A DNA stretch of 14,722 bases from Myxococcales bacterium (GCA_003153055.1 PMBV01000301.1:1-14722); one strand, 5' to 3'; numbered from the stretch's first letter, positions 5,636 to 14,353 are shown. Numbers and translations: made by a program. Notes: a model not told the origin generated them from the letters alone.

Positions 5636-7165
5636 ATGCCGCTGCCCAAACCACCGCCCGCCTCCGCCGATATCGGCCTCATCGGTCTCGCCGTCATGGG
5701 TCAGAACCTGGCCCTGAACATGGCTGACCATGCTTTCCGCGTGGCCGTGTTCAACCGCACCACCGAGGTGACCGAGCGCTTCATCGCCAAGAACCCACCC
5801 TCGGTCTTCGGCACGACGGGGGGCGCACTGGTGCCCGCGTCGACGCTCCCCGACTTCGTGGCCTCCATCGCCCGCCCCCGGCGCGTCGTCATCATGGTGA
5901 AGGCCGGAGCCGCCACCGACGCGGTGATCGAGAGCCTGGTGCCGCTGCTCGACAAGGGCGACGTCATCGTCGATGGAGGCAACGCGCTGTTCACCGACAC
6001 CATTCGACGGGAGCGATCGCTGGGCGACCGCGGGCTCCTCTTCGTGGGCTCGGGGGTCTCGGGCGGCGAAGAGGGCGCCCGGTTCGGCCCCTCGCTGATG
6101 CCCGGAGGCCGACCCGAGGCCTGGGCGGCCCTCGAGCCCGTCTGGAAGGCCATCGCGGCGAAGGTCGACCCCGCCAGTGGCAAGCCGATCCCCGGGGCAG
6201 CCCCGGGCAAACCGGTGACTGGCGGAGTCCCCTGCACCACGTACATCGGGTCCGACGGCGCCGGCCATTACGTGAAGATGGTGCACAACGGCATCGAGTA
6301 CGCCGACATGGAGCTCATCGCCGAGGCCTGGCACGTGTTGACCCAAGTGCTCGGGCTGTCGACGCCTCAGACGGCCGCCATCTTCGCCGAGTGGAACACG
6401 GGGGAGCTCGACAGCTTTCTCACCGAGATCACCGCCGAGGTCCTCGGCCACCGAGACGCTTCCACCGGGCGACCCTTCGTGGAGATCGTCCTCGACGCGG
6501 CGGGCCAGAAGGGCACCGGCAAGTGGACCAGCACCTCGAGCCTCGACCTCGGGGTCCCCAGCCCCACCATCGCCGAGGCCGTGTTCCAGCGGTTCCTCTC
6601 GGCGAAGAAAGAAGAGCGAGTGGCCGCCCACGCCGTGTTGGGAGCCAAACGATCGCCGCCCACGCGCATCGAGCTGTCGGTGGACGCCGTGCGTGACGCC
6701 CTCTACTGCTCGAAGGTGGCGGCCTATGCCCAGGGCTTCCAGCTGATGGCCGCGGCCGCGCGCGAGTACGGCTGGTCCCTCGATCTGGGGGCCATCGCGC
6801 AGATCTTCCGCGGAGGCTGCATCATTCGCGCTCGCTTCCTCCAGAAAATCACCCAGGCCTACTCGCGCACGCCCGGCCTGGCCAACCTGCTCCTCGACCC
6901 CGCCTTCGCCTCCTCGGTGCAGCAGGCCGAGCCCAACTGGCGCAAAGTGGTGGCGGCCTGCGCGCTCGAGGGCGTGCCGGCTCCGGCCTTCGCCTCCGCC
7001 CTCGCCTACTTCGACGGGTACCGCTCGGATCGGCTGCCGGCCAACCTGCTCCAGGGCCTGCGTGACTACTTCGGGGCCCACACCTTCGAACGCGTCGACC
7101 GGCCCCGGGGCAAATTCTTCCACGTCGACTGGCCAGACCCCCGGCGGCCCGAGCTCGACGCCTGA
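5636..7165 (+). CDS. gnd: 6-phosphogluconate dehydrogenase, decarboxylating
   Basis: Converts 6-phosphogluconate and NADP+ to ribulose-5-phosphate, CO2 and NADPH. The N-terminal Rossmann motif is [16 protein letters not shown] (17-32), with NRT (40-42) suited to NADP. The substrate loop [20 protein letters not shown] spans 136-155. [12 protein letters not shown] gives catalytic Lys214, Asn218 and Glu221, and [10 protein letters not shown] leads into the all-helical C-terminal domain. At 509 residues it is longer than the usual 470-485: it has a Pro-rich N-terminal extension of about 10 and an insertion of about 18 residues (179-196, Gly/Pro/Lys rich) between the Rossmann domain and [11 protein letters not shown] at 5636 follows CCGGAGC (5623-5629) at good spacing. 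It ends the pentose phosphate cluster; the following gene is 40-50 bases away and no terminator is seen between them. Confidence 0.96.
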   Translation: MPLPKPPPASADIGLIGLAVMGQNLALNMADHAFRVAVFNRTTEVTERFIAKNPPSVFGTTGGALVPASTLPDFVASIARPRRVVIMVKAGAATDAVIESLVPLLDKGDVIVDGGNALFTDTIRRERSLGDRGLLFVGSGVSGGEEGARFGPSLMPGGRPEAWAALEPVWKAIAAKVDPASGKPIPGAAPGKPVTGGVPCTTYIGSDGAGHYVKMVHNGIEYADMELIAEAWHVLTQVLGLSTPQTAAIFAEWNTGELDSFLTEITAEVLGHRDASTGRPFVEIVLDAAGQKGTGKWTSTSSLDLGVPSPTIAEAVFQRFLSAKKEERVAAHAVLGAKRSPPTRIELSVDAVRDALYCSKVAAYAQGFQLMAAAAREYGWSLDLGAIAQIFRGGCIIRARFLQKITQAYSRTPGLANLLLDPAFASSVQQAEPNWRKVVAACALEGVPAPAFASALAYFDGYRSDRLPANLLQGLRDYFGAHTFERVDRPRGKFFHVDWPDPRRPELDA

Positions 7166-7204
7166 CGGAGCGGAAATTTGCCCCTCTGAGCCCCCCGTGG
7201 GACG

Positions 7205-8803
7205 GTGTCGTCACGCATGCGCTCGTCGCTGTCTCTGCAGCGTCTGTTGTTCGCTCACCAGAAGAAGCAGGTAGCGTCACTGGTGCAGCCAGCCTCCCGA
7301 CCGTTCCGCGCCTACGAGCGCCGCTACCAGCGGGCCACCCGTGGCTACCGGAGCGTCATCGGGCTCAAGGACGTCATCACCCGGGCGCAAGCCAGCGACA
7401 TCATCTACGTGGGCGACTACCACACGTACCGGCCTGCTCAGCACACCTTCGCCGAGCTGGTAGAGGCCTCCCTCAGCGCCGAGCGCCGCGTGGTGTTGGC
7501 GCTGGAGTTCGTCGAGGGAGCCAAGCAGAAGACCCTCGACGCCTACCTCGCTGGGCGCCTGAGCGAGCGGACGTTTCTCAAGCGAATCGCCCACCCCTAC
7601 CGAGGGGGCTTCGAGATCTGGCCGGGGTTCCGCCGCATTCTCGAGCTCGCCAAGCGGCACCGCCTCGAGGTCGTGGCCATCGATCGCCGGGCGGGAGGGA
7701 GCCAATCACTCGAGCGCAGAGACCGCTATGCCGCCGCGCGCATCGCCCAGGCCGCCAAGGCGCCTGATGGCCCGCGAGTCTTCGTCTTGATGGGGCAATT
7801 CCACGTCATCCCAGGGCACTTGCCGCGCCGGGTGGCGGAGGCGCTGGGTGAAAGCCGTCGGTCCTCCTTCGTCATCTACCAGAACGCAGAAGGCGTCTGG
7901 TGGAAGCTGGCCCGCCGTGGGCTGGCCGGCAGCGCGAGAGCGGTGGAGCTCGACGAGCACTCGGCCTGCGTGCTCACGGCTTCTCCCGTCGTGTGCCAGC
8001 GCAGCTTCCTCGACTACGTGGAGGCCGAAGCAGGTGACGCTCCACTCGAGGCCTCAGGGCTGACCAAGACCTTCCGTCTGTTGAGCAAGAACATCGGCCG
8101 GCTGATCGGCCTGCCGGTGGGCCGCGAAATCGAGGCCATCGAGGTCGTCACCGCCTCCGAGCTCGACGTCATGGACCGCATCGCGCGGCGGGGGCGCTTC
8201 TCCGGGGCCGAGTTGGCGCGACTAGAGCGGGCACTCCTCTCGAAAGGGAGCGCGCTCGTTCCTCGGGCCCGCATGGTGTGGTTGGCAGGGCTGTCGCTGA
8301 GCCACGCCGCGGAGGAGGCCGCCCGTTTCGTTCGCTGGGTGGCCCTCGGCAGCCCAGCTGAGCCAGTCCGCGGCCGGGCCGACGCCTTCTGGGCCAGCTG
8401 CTACGACGAGGCCCTCGGTTTCTTCGGCTCCCGGTTGGTCAACCCAGCCCGGCGATCAGCGTCACTGGAGGAGTGGGTTCGTCAGTACGAAGACCGCGCC
8501 TCTCCTGGGCACCGAGCCGCCGCCTACGTCTTGGCCACCTACGCCTGGGCGGTGACCGGAGCCCAACAGGGTCGGCCGTTGCTTCCGACCGCTGCCGCGC
8601 TCCGAGCTCGGGTCTGTCAGGGGCTGGGCCACCTGGTCGGAGACGCCCTGGCCCAATCCTTCATTGACACGCGAGCCACTCGGCCCTTCGTTCGAGCGCT
8701 GTTCACCCAACCCCTCTTGACCCCCGCCACCCAGTTCTCCTTGTTGGCCCAGAAGGTTCTCGGCCCCCAGCCCCGCCAGGGGTATGCAGCCATGACGAAT
8801 TGA
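7205..8803 (+). CDS. ChaN-like (Tiki/EreA superfamily) protein with a long uncharacterised C-terminal half
   Basis: Residues about 60-230 resemble the ChaN domain (haem-binding/putative hydrolase fold related to Tiki and erythromycin-esterase-like proteins). DIIYVGDYHTYRPAQHTF (65-82) carries the His-containing motif after the first strand, VVLALEFVE follows at 96-104, AYLAGRLSERTFL at 113-125, and VFVLMGQFHVIPGHLP (192-207) supplies the distal G-x-x-H motif. Residues about 290-532 match nothing I recognise; they are Arg/Ala-rich and probably helical, with no clear membrane segment. No signal peptide or lipobox is evident, unlike Campylobacter ChaN, suggesting a cytosolic protein. Start uncertain: GTG at 7205 has a poorly spaced GGGAC, while ATG at 7217 (528 residues) is about as plausible. 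It lies between gnd and plsB on the same strand. Substrate and function are unknown. Confidence 0.78.
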   Translation: MSSRMRSSLSLQRLLFAHQKKQVASLVQPASRPFRAYERRYQRATRGYRSVIGLKDVITRAQASDIIYVGDYHTYRPAQHTFAELVEASLSAERRVVLALEFVEGAKQKTLDAYLAGRLSERTFLKRIAHPYRGGFEIWPGFRRILELAKRHRLEVVAIDRRAGGSQSLERRDRYAAARIAQAAKAPDGPRVFVLMGQFHVIPGHLPRRVAEALGESRRSSFVIYQNAEGVWWKLARRGLAGSARAVELDEHSACVLTASPVVCQRSFLDYVEAEAGDAPLEASGLTKTFRLLSKNIGRLIGLPVGREIEAIEVVTASELDVMDRIARRGRFSGAELARLERALLSKGSALVPRARMVWLAGLSLSHAAEEAARFVRWVALGSPAEPVRGRADAFWASCYDEALGFFGSRLVNPARRSASLEEWVRQYEDRASPGHRAAAYVLATYAWAVTGAQQGRPLLPTAAALRARVCQGLGHLVGDALAQSFIDTRATRPFVRALFTQPLLTPATQFSLLAQKVLGPQPRQGYAAMTN

Positions 8804-8861
8804 GCGCTTCTGTCGGTCGACTGCCGCTAAGGTTCGGCTCGAAATTCCTGCGGAGGACGTA

Positions 8862-11402
8862 GTGCCGGAAGACGCACTCGCTGTTCGACCACGCCATTCA
8901 CCCGTTCAAATCCGGACCGAGTTTGGCCCGGTTGGGCGGGCCCTGTGCGCGCGATTCTTCGAGCCCGTGCGCTTCAGCCAGGCCTCGGTGGAGGAGCTGA
9001 CCAAGCTGGGCGCCAGCGGCTTCGTGGTGCATGTGATGCGCACCCAGGGGTGGATCAACTACCTCTACCTCGACTGGGCCCTGACGCAGCGTGGGCTCAA
9101 GCCCATTCGGGCCGTGGCTGACCAACCGTCGTGGTTCACTCGCCCCTTCACCCTGCTCCAACGCCACCGCGACCTGACGACGAGGTTCACCGCGGCCCGC
9201 GAGGCAGGCGGCTCGGCGCTCCTGTTCCTGAGGCAGGCCGCGTTCAATACGGCCCGGGGAGTGCAGGGCAAAGACGACCCCTTCCCCGCGCTGGTCGAGC
9301 TGGCGCGACAGGCACGGGCGCCGCTGTACTTGGTGCCCGAGCTCCTCGTCTGGGAAAAGTGGCAGCAGAAGGTGACGCCCAGCCTCTTCGACCGGATCTT
9401 CGGCAGCCCCGAGGCTCCTTCGTTCCTGCATTCCTGGGGCACCTTCCTCCGCAACTACCAGCGGGCGCAGTTCCGGGTCGGCCAGGCCATCGATCTCACG
9501 GGGTACGTGGCCGAGCATCGAGATCTCCCCACGCCGATCCTCGCGAGAAAGGTCCGCGGCGCTCTGCATCAGCACCTGGCCCGAGAGACCCGGGCCGTCT
9601 TCGGGCCGCCGCGCAAGGACGTCGATCGGCTGATCCATGAAGCCATGAGGGACCGCGTCTTTCAGGACTCGGTCAAGGAGATCGCCCTCGAGAAGCACAA
9701 GAAGGTTGAGTCGGTCCAGCGAGAGGCGCTGCGGAACTTCGACGCCATCGCCGCGCGCTTCAGCCCCACGGTGGTGGGCCTGTTCGCCCCGACGCTCGAT
9801 TGGGTCTTCAACCGCATCTACGACGGCCTCGACTTCGACGAAGCGGGCCTGGAGCGGGCGATGAAGGCGGGGGTGAAGGCGCCGGTCGTGCTGACCCCGA
9901 GCCACAAGAGTCACATCGACTACCTGCTGATGAGTTACGCGCTCTGGCAGCGCGGGTACACGGTGCCGCTGGTCGCGGCGGGGGCGAATCTCTCGTTCTT
10001 CCCTTTGGGGGGCTTGCTCCGCCGCTCCGGCGCCTTCTTCCTCCGACGCAGCTTCAAGGGCGATGCGCTCTACACCGCGGTGTTCAAGGCGTACCTCAAG
10101 AAGCTGGTGCACGACGGTATCCCCCACGAGTTTTTCCCCGAAGGCGGCCGCTCGCGCACCGGCAAGCTCCTCCAGCCCAAGCTCGGCCTCTTCACCTGGC
10201 TGGTCGAAGCCGTGCTCGAGGGCGCGCGTGATGATCTCCTCTTCGTGCCGGTGGCCATCGACTACGAGAAGGTCGTCGAGGGAGCGACCTACGCCCACGA
10301 GCTCAGAGGCGGCGAGAAGAAGCCCGAAGACCTGAAGGCGCTGCTCTCCACGCCCCGGGTGCTGACCGGCCACTACGGCCGCATCCACGTGCGTTTCGAC
10401 GAGCCGGTGTCACTCGCCGCGATGATCCAAGAGCGGGGCATCGACCGAGCCCACGCCACCTTCGAGCAGAAGAAGGCCCTGGTGCGGGCGTTGGGCCATC
10501 GGGTGATGTACGGCATCAGCCGCGTCTCCACCGTGACGCCTCATGCGTTGCTGGCGTCGTCCCTTCTGGCCCACCGCCGGCGGGGCATCGCCACCCACGA
10601 GATCGAGACGCGCATCGAGCTGTTGCGAAGGCTGGTCACCGAGCTGGGCGCCCCGCTGTCGCGCCACCTCGCCGACGCCGCCTGCGCGCCGACCACGCCC
10701 GGGCCCATCGCCGACGCGATGCGAATGTTCGCCTCCGAGGGCTACGTGCGTATCGTCGACGGCGGGGAGGACCCCATCTATCAGGTGGAAGACGAGCACC
10801 GCCCGGCCCTCTCGTTCTACAAGAACACGCTGCTCAACCTGGTCGCGGGACGCACCATCGTCAGCGCCGCGCTCCTCGCCGCTGAGCCGGACTCGACCCA
10901 TGACCGGGTTCGCGAGCTGGCCCTCTTCCTCTCGCGGCTCTTCAAGTTCGAGTTCCTCTACCCGGTGGGGAAGAACTTCGAGCACATCTTAGACGAGACG
11001 CTCGAGCACCTCTTGGCCATGCATGTGGTCGAGCAGCAGGGCGACCGCCTCGCCGTGTCTCGCCAGGTGGGCGCACGGGCCTCGGTGCAGTTCCTCGCCG
11101 ACATGCACCGCGACTACCTCGAGTCGTACCTCCTGGCGGCCCGCATGGCGTCGGAGCTGGCACCCGCGGGCCTCGAGAAGCGGGAGTTCCTCCGTCGCAC
11201 CCTCGATCGAGGACGAACGGACTTCCTCGCGGGCACCATCGAACTGTCCGAGGCGTTGTCCAAGACGAACCTCGAGAACGCCCTCCTCTACCTCGTCGAC
11301 CAAGGGCTCGTGGTGGAGTCGGACAAGCGATTCCTCCCGGGAAAGGGCTCCATCGGCGAGCTGGTCGAACAGGTGAAGCGCTTCCTCTCGGAGGTCAGGT
11401 GA
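8862..11402 (+). CDS. plsB: Glycerol-3-phosphate 1-O-acyltransferase PlsB
   Basis: Transfers an acyl group from acyl-CoA or acyl-ACP to the sn-1 position of glycerol-3-phosphate, the first step of phospholipid synthesis, at the inner face of the cytoplasmic membrane. The 846 residues compare with about 807 in E. coli PlsB. The acyltransferase motifs are in order: HX4D in PSHKSHIDYLL (His348, Asp353), GAFFLRRSF (390-398), FPEGGRSRTGK (425-435), and VPVAIDYEKV shortly after. Long N- and C-terminal regions as in PlsB distinguish it from PlsC. GTG at 8862 has a strong GGAGGA at 8852-8857. The stop overlaps the next start (GTGA at 11399-11402). In Enterobacteria PlsB is a peripheral or integral membrane enzyme; no convincing membrane helix is seen here. 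Confidence 0.95.
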   Translation: MPEDALAVRPRHSPVQIRTEFGPVGRALCARFFEPVRFSQASVEELTKLGASGFVVHVMRTQGWINYLYLDWALTQRGLKPIRAVADQPSWFTRPFTLLQRHRDLTTRFTAAREAGGSALLFLRQAAFNTARGVQGKDDPFPALVELARQARAPLYLVPELLVWEKWQQKVTPSLFDRIFGSPEAPSFLHSWGTFLRNYQRAQFRVGQAIDLTGYVAEHRDLPTPILARKVRGALHQHLARETRAVFGPPRKDVDRLIHEAMRDRVFQDSVKEIALEKHKKVESVQREALRNFDAIAARFSPTVVGLFAPTLDWVFNRIYDGLDFDEAGLERAMKAGVKAPVVLTPSHKSHIDYLLMSYALWQRGYTVPLVAAGANLSFFPLGGLLRRSGAFFLRRSFKGDALYTAVFKAYLKKLVHDGIPHEFFPEGGRSRTGKLLQPKLGLFTWLVEAVLEGARDDLLFVPVAIDYEKVVEGATYAHELRGGEKKPEDLKALLSTPRVLTGHYGRIHVRFDEPVSLAAMIQERGIDRAHATFEQKKALVRALGHRVMYGISRVSTVTPHALLASSLLAHRRRGIATHEIETRIELLRRLVTELGAPLSRHLADAACAPTTPGPIADAMRMFASEGYVRIVDGGEDPIYQVEDEHRPALSFYKNTLLNLVAGRTIVSAALLAAEPDSTHDRVRELALFLSRLFKFEFLYPVGKNFEHILDETLEHLLAMHVVEQQGDRLAVSRQVGARASVQFLADMHRDYLESYLLAARMASELAPAGLEKREFLRRTLDRGRTDFLAGTIELSEALSKTNLENALLYLVDQGLVVESDKRFLPGKGSIGELVEQVKRFLSEVR

Positions 11403-12508
11403 CGATCGTGCGACTGGGGGCGCTGGGGCTCTTGGCGCTGCTCGGCTGGACCGGTTCGGCCGCCGCCCAGGAACAGGAGCTCGAGCTCGATCTCTCCGAG
11501 CCCAAGCCCAAGGTGCCGCAGGCCCTTAAGCCCAGCATCGCCATCCTTGGGGTGTCGCCAGCCGACGACGATGGCATGAGCGCCGAGCGTGCCGAAGCGC
11601 TCGAGGCCGAGCTTCACACGCTTCTCACCCAGAGCGAGGACTACAGCTCGGTGCTGTCGCCCTCGGGGCTCAAGGATCGGCTGGGAGAGACGGCCGAACG
11701 GGCGGCCGGGTGCGCCGATTACGCCTGCTTCGATGAGACAGCCAGGGCCCTGGGCGTGAACCGCGCGGTGCGGCTGACGGTCGAGCACTCGGAGAACGGC
11801 TCGCTGGTGACGCTGTACGGGTACGATCCGGGCTTCTCGGCCATCGTCACCGTCACCCAGGAGTCGAACGAGGGCTCGGCCCGTCACGCCAAGTCGCGCA
11901 ACCAGCGAGACCGCGAGTTCGTCGAGCAGCTCACGCCCTTCCTCCGCGGCTGGCTGGCGAAGCTCGCCACGCCGAACGGGACCATCGCGGTGAGGTGCTC
12001 CGACCCGGGAGCGGCGGTGACGCTCGACGGCGCTCCTGGGGGCCTGGGGTCGACGGAGCTGATTGCCCAGCGGGGCCTCCACACGGTTCGAGTGAGCTCC
12101 GCCGGCGCCCTGCCCTTCGAGGCCCAGGTCGCGGTGGTCTCGATGGAGACCGTCAAGCTCGACGTTCGCCTCGACCCCAAACCGCCCGAGGCGCCTGCTC
12201 CCCTCCCCCTGATTCCGGTGCCGGTGGTGAGGCGGCCCGGCCTGTACCTCGGCGGCGCGGGGTTGGTGCTGGCGGTGGTGGGCCTGGTCCTTGGGCAAGT
12301 GGCCTCGAGCGTGGCCACCAAGATCGGCGCAGGGGGCAACCCCATCGGCGTCACCCGCGCCCAGGCGAAGTCGGCCGCCCTCGACGCGACCCTCGCCAAC
12401 GTCTTCGTTCCGCTCGGGCTGGCAGCGACCGCGGGGGGTACCGTCTGGTTCCTGCTGCAACCTCCTCAGCCGTCCGCCTCTGCCGCAAAGGGAGCGGAAA
12501 CCCCGTGA
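11399..12508 (+). CDS. Exported protein with PEGA-like segment and C-terminal membrane helices, function unknown
   Basis: A 369-residue protein. Residues 1-23 form a signal peptide (MTIVRLGALGLLALLGWTGSAAA) with likely cleavage before QEQE. Residues about 45-190 form a domain that looks like the TolB/CsgG-like part seen in other predicted myxobacterial envelope proteins, with a cysteine pair C105/C110 in CADYACFDETARALGV. Residues about 194-258 (GTIAVRCSDPGAAVTLDGAP to VKLDVRLDP) read as a PEGA-type beta domain: 'small value, wrapped prefix, inflated by lever' strand pattern with VTLDG. A proline-rich linker and two hydrophobic segments (about 281-302 and 334-353) follow, then a short Ala/Ser tail. 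GTG at 11399 overlaps the plsB stop and the gene's own stop overlaps the next start, so it is translationally coupled on both sides. Role unknown; envelope localisation is inferred. Confidence 0.75.
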   Translation: MTIVRLGALGLLALLGWTGSAAAQEQELELDLSEPKPKVPQALKPSIAILGVSPADDDGMSAERAEALEAELHTLLTQSEDYSSVLSPSGLKDRLGETAERAAGCADYACFDETARALGVNRAVRLTVEHSENGSLVTLYGYDPGFSAIVTVTQESNEGSARHAKSRNQRDREFVEQLTPFLRGWLAKLATPNGTIAVRCSDPGAAVTLDGAPGGLGSTELIAQRGLHTVRVSSAGALPFEAQVAVVSMETVKLDVRLDPKPPEAPAPLPLIPVPVVRRPGLYLGGAGLVLAVVGLVLGQVASSVATKIGAGGNPIGVTRAQAKSAALDATLANVFVPLGLAATAGGTVWFLLQPPQPSASAAKGAETP

Positions 12509-12891
12509 GATCATCCCTGTGGTGGGTCGTCTTGGCCGGAGTGTCCTGCTCGGTCCCGTTCTCCGATGAGCTCCACTACAGCTGTGGAGCCGACCGGGAC
12601 TGTGGAGGTGACGGCTTCGTCTGTGTGCGCGAGACCGACGGGAGGCAGTTCTGCTGCAAGAGCACCGGTGCCGAGGTGTGCGGTGACGGCATCGACAACG
12701 ACTGCAACGGCCTCATCGACGGAGAAGACCACTGGCCGGCCGAGACCTGCAACGGGCTGGACGACGATTGCGACGGTCGGGTCGACGAGGACTTCCACCT
12801 TCAATTCGACGACACCAACTGTGGCTCCTGCGGGCACGCCTGCCCCAAGAACCAGACGTGCCAGGCCGCCCAGTGTGTCTCGCCGCCCTGA
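12505..12891 (+). CDS. Cysteine-rich exported protein with MopE-like Asp/Cys repeats
   Basis: A 128-residue protein beginning at GTG 12505, which overlaps the preceding stop (GTGA). Its N-terminus VRSSLWWVVLAGVSCS looks like a short signal with Cys15 as a possible lipidation site, but the -3 residue is Gly rather than Leu, so the lipobox is weak. The mature part has 15 cysteines in 128 residues, including Cys15. Two copies of a CNGxDxDCDG-type element, GDGIDNDCNGLIDG (60-73) and CNGLDDDCDGRVDED (82-96), match the 'putative metal-binding motif' of Methylococcus MopE-related proteins, and a terminal CGSCGHACPKNQTCQAAQC block follows (106-124). Metal (Ca or Cu) binding is inferred from family, not shown. 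The frame is open upstream well into the previous gene, but the overlap start is preferred. It converges with dsbD 3 bases away. Confidence 0.75.
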   Translation: MRSSLWWVVLAGVSCSVPFSDELHYSCGADRDCGGDGFVCVRETDGRQFCCKSTGAEVCGDGIDNDCNGLIDGEDHWPAETCNGLDDDCDGRVDEDFHLQFDDTNCGSCGHACPKNQTCQAAQCVSPP

Positions 12892-12894
12892 GCT

Positions 12895-14289
12895 TCAGGG
12901 GCGCCCGGAGCACTCGTTGGAGACCTTCTGCATCTGGGCGAGGAACTGCTCGGGCGGCAGGTAGCCGACGACCCGCGGATCGCTCAGCACCCGCCCAGTG
13001 GGGTCGACGAAGGCAACGGTCGGGAGCCCCTGTACACCGAAGCGATCATAGAGGTTCTCGAGCACCTCGTGGTCGGTGGTGCCATCGACCTTGATGCTGA
13101 CGAACCGCTCCGATTCAGCGAGCACCGGCTTGGCGGTGTAGGTCTCTCGATCGAGCTCTTTGCAGGCCGCGCACCACTCGGCAAAGAAGTCGATCAGCAC
13201 CGGCTTGCAGTCGGCCTTGGCCTTCGCCAGGGCGCTCTCGAAGGGGTGCACTGACTGCTCCGCGTCGGCCCTGAACACCATCGCCCAGCGGTAGCCGTCA
13301 CCACCATGGCCAGGCCCTCCGACGGGCAACGCCAAGCGCAGCGCCAAGGCGACGAGGAGCGCGGCGACTCCAGTGGCCTTCAAGAGCCACTGTTGGGGCT
13401 CTTTGAACGAGAGGTGAACGGCCCCCAGCATCACTCCCGCGAAGGCCAGAGCACCGACGAGGGCGAGCCCCCGTGGCCGCCCGATGGCCTCTCCCGCCGA
13501 GGCCACCAGGGCGCGGAAGGAGGGGAAGGCGTCTTCCAGGTAGCTGACCGCCAGGGCGAGCAAGGCGATGCCGAAGAGGCTCTTCACCCAGTCCATCCAC
13601 GCTCCGCCGCGAGGCAGTCGCACGGTGAAGACCCCGATGAGGAAGAAGGGCACTCCGATGCCCAAGGCGTAGATGAACAGCAACGCCGCGCCGAGGATTG
13701 GATCCTGCGTGCGTGAGACCCAGGCCAACACGCCGGTCAACACGGGGCCGGTGCAGGGCGCCGCCACGAAGCCCGCGACGCTCCCCATCAGCAGTGCGCC
13801 GATGAACCCTCCGCCGCCGACGGTATTGAGCCGGGTCGCCCAAGACGAGGGCAGCGACAGCTCGAAGGCCCCGAACATCGAGGCGGCGAGCGCGACCAGG
13901 AACACCGCCAGCGCCACCACCAACCAGGAGTTCCCCAGCACCGACCCAAAGGCCCGGCCCGACAAGGCGGCAAAGACGCCCAGCGCGCTGAACACCACGC
14001 CCATGCCCACCACGTAGGCACTGGTCAGCAAGAACGCCTGCCCCTTCCCGTTGGCTTGACGAGCCCCGAAGACGCCCACCGTGATGGGAATCAGGGGGTA
14101 CACACACGGTGTCAGCGAGGTCAGCAGACCACCCGCGAAGATGACTCCGGCGGCGACCCAGAGCTGGCCCTTGGCCAGAAACCCTGACGCGTCGAGGCCT
14201 GTGGAGGGCCCGGTGGGCAAGAACGATGGAATGACTGCCAGCGCGACGCCTGCCAGCATCGCCCAGGTCACGATCTTCGCGAGCTTCAT
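12895..14289 (-). CDS. dsbD: DsbD/ScdA-type thiol:disulfide interchange protein (transmembrane plus thioredoxin domain)
   Basis: Passes reducing equivalents from cytosolic thioredoxin across the inner membrane to extracytoplasmic partners. With ATG at 14289 (AGGATCACC just upstream) the product has 464 residues; an upstream in-frame ATG would add 39 residues with no signal-like character. Residues 8-22 form a first helix. The transmembrane carrier domain spans about 42-320 with the two redox cysteines Cys62 (SLTPCVYPLIPITVG) and Cys179 (VAAPCTGPVLTG). Residues about 345-460 form a thioredoxin-fold domain with EWCAACKE, the Cys373/Cys376 pair, and GLPTVAF. The periplasmic N-terminal alpha domain of E. 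coli DsbD (565 residues) is absent, so its immediate partner must be a separate protein. It is divergent from iscS and convergent with the cysteine-rich gene. dsbD or scdA-like naming is equally fair. Confidence 0.92.
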   Translation of the reverse strand: MKLAKIVTWAMLAGVALAVIPSFLPTGPSTGLDASGFLAKGQLWVAAGVIFAGGLLTSLTPCVYPLIPITVGVFGARQANGKGQAFLLTSAYVVGMGVVFSALGVFAALSGRAFGSVLGNSWLVVALAVFLVALAASMFGAFELSLPSSWATRLNTVGGGGFIGALLMGSVAGFVAAPCTGPVLTGVLAWVSRTQDPILGAALLFIYALGIGVPFFLIGVFTVRLPRGGAWMDWVKSLFGIALLALAVSYLEDAFPSFRALVASAGEAIGRPRGLALVGALAFAGVMLGAVHLSFKEPQQWLLKATGVAALLVALALRLALPVGGPGHGGDGYRWAMVFRADAEQSVHPFESALAKAKADCKPVLIDFFAEWCAACKELDRETYTAKPVLAESERFVSIKVDGTTDHEVLENLYDRFGVQGLPTVAFVDPTGRVLSDPRVVGYLPPEQFLAQMQKVSNECSGRP

Positions 14290-14344
14290 GGTGATCCTAT
14301 GCGGATGAGCCAGGGTTGGTTTCCGCGGGTTCCAGACCTTCAGG

Positions 14345-14353
14345 AAATATAAT
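14345..14353. promoter_or_regulatory. AT-rich double -10-like element between dsbD and iscS
   Basis: AAATATAAT contains a perfect TATAAT on the plus strand (14348-14353) and TATATT/ATTATA on the minus strand, isolated in GC-rich surroundings. No good -35 lies 16-18 bases away for either strand. It may form part of the dsbD promoter (leader of about 50-60 bases) or an upstream iscS promoter; direction cannot be decided. Confidence 0.3.

Noticed and set aside
4907..7123. Long minus-strand open frame of 738 codons opposite pgl and gnd
   Set aside because: It is antisense to clearly conserved pgl and gnd, with low-complexity Gly/Arg/Glu composition typical of a GC-rich shadow frame.
11995..12504. 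Extended frame upstream of the Cys-rich gene
   Set aside because: It lies inside the PEGA-like gene in another frame and reads as Arg/Gly/Pro shadow sequence. The signal-like N-terminus begins at GTG 12505, with a GTGA overlap.
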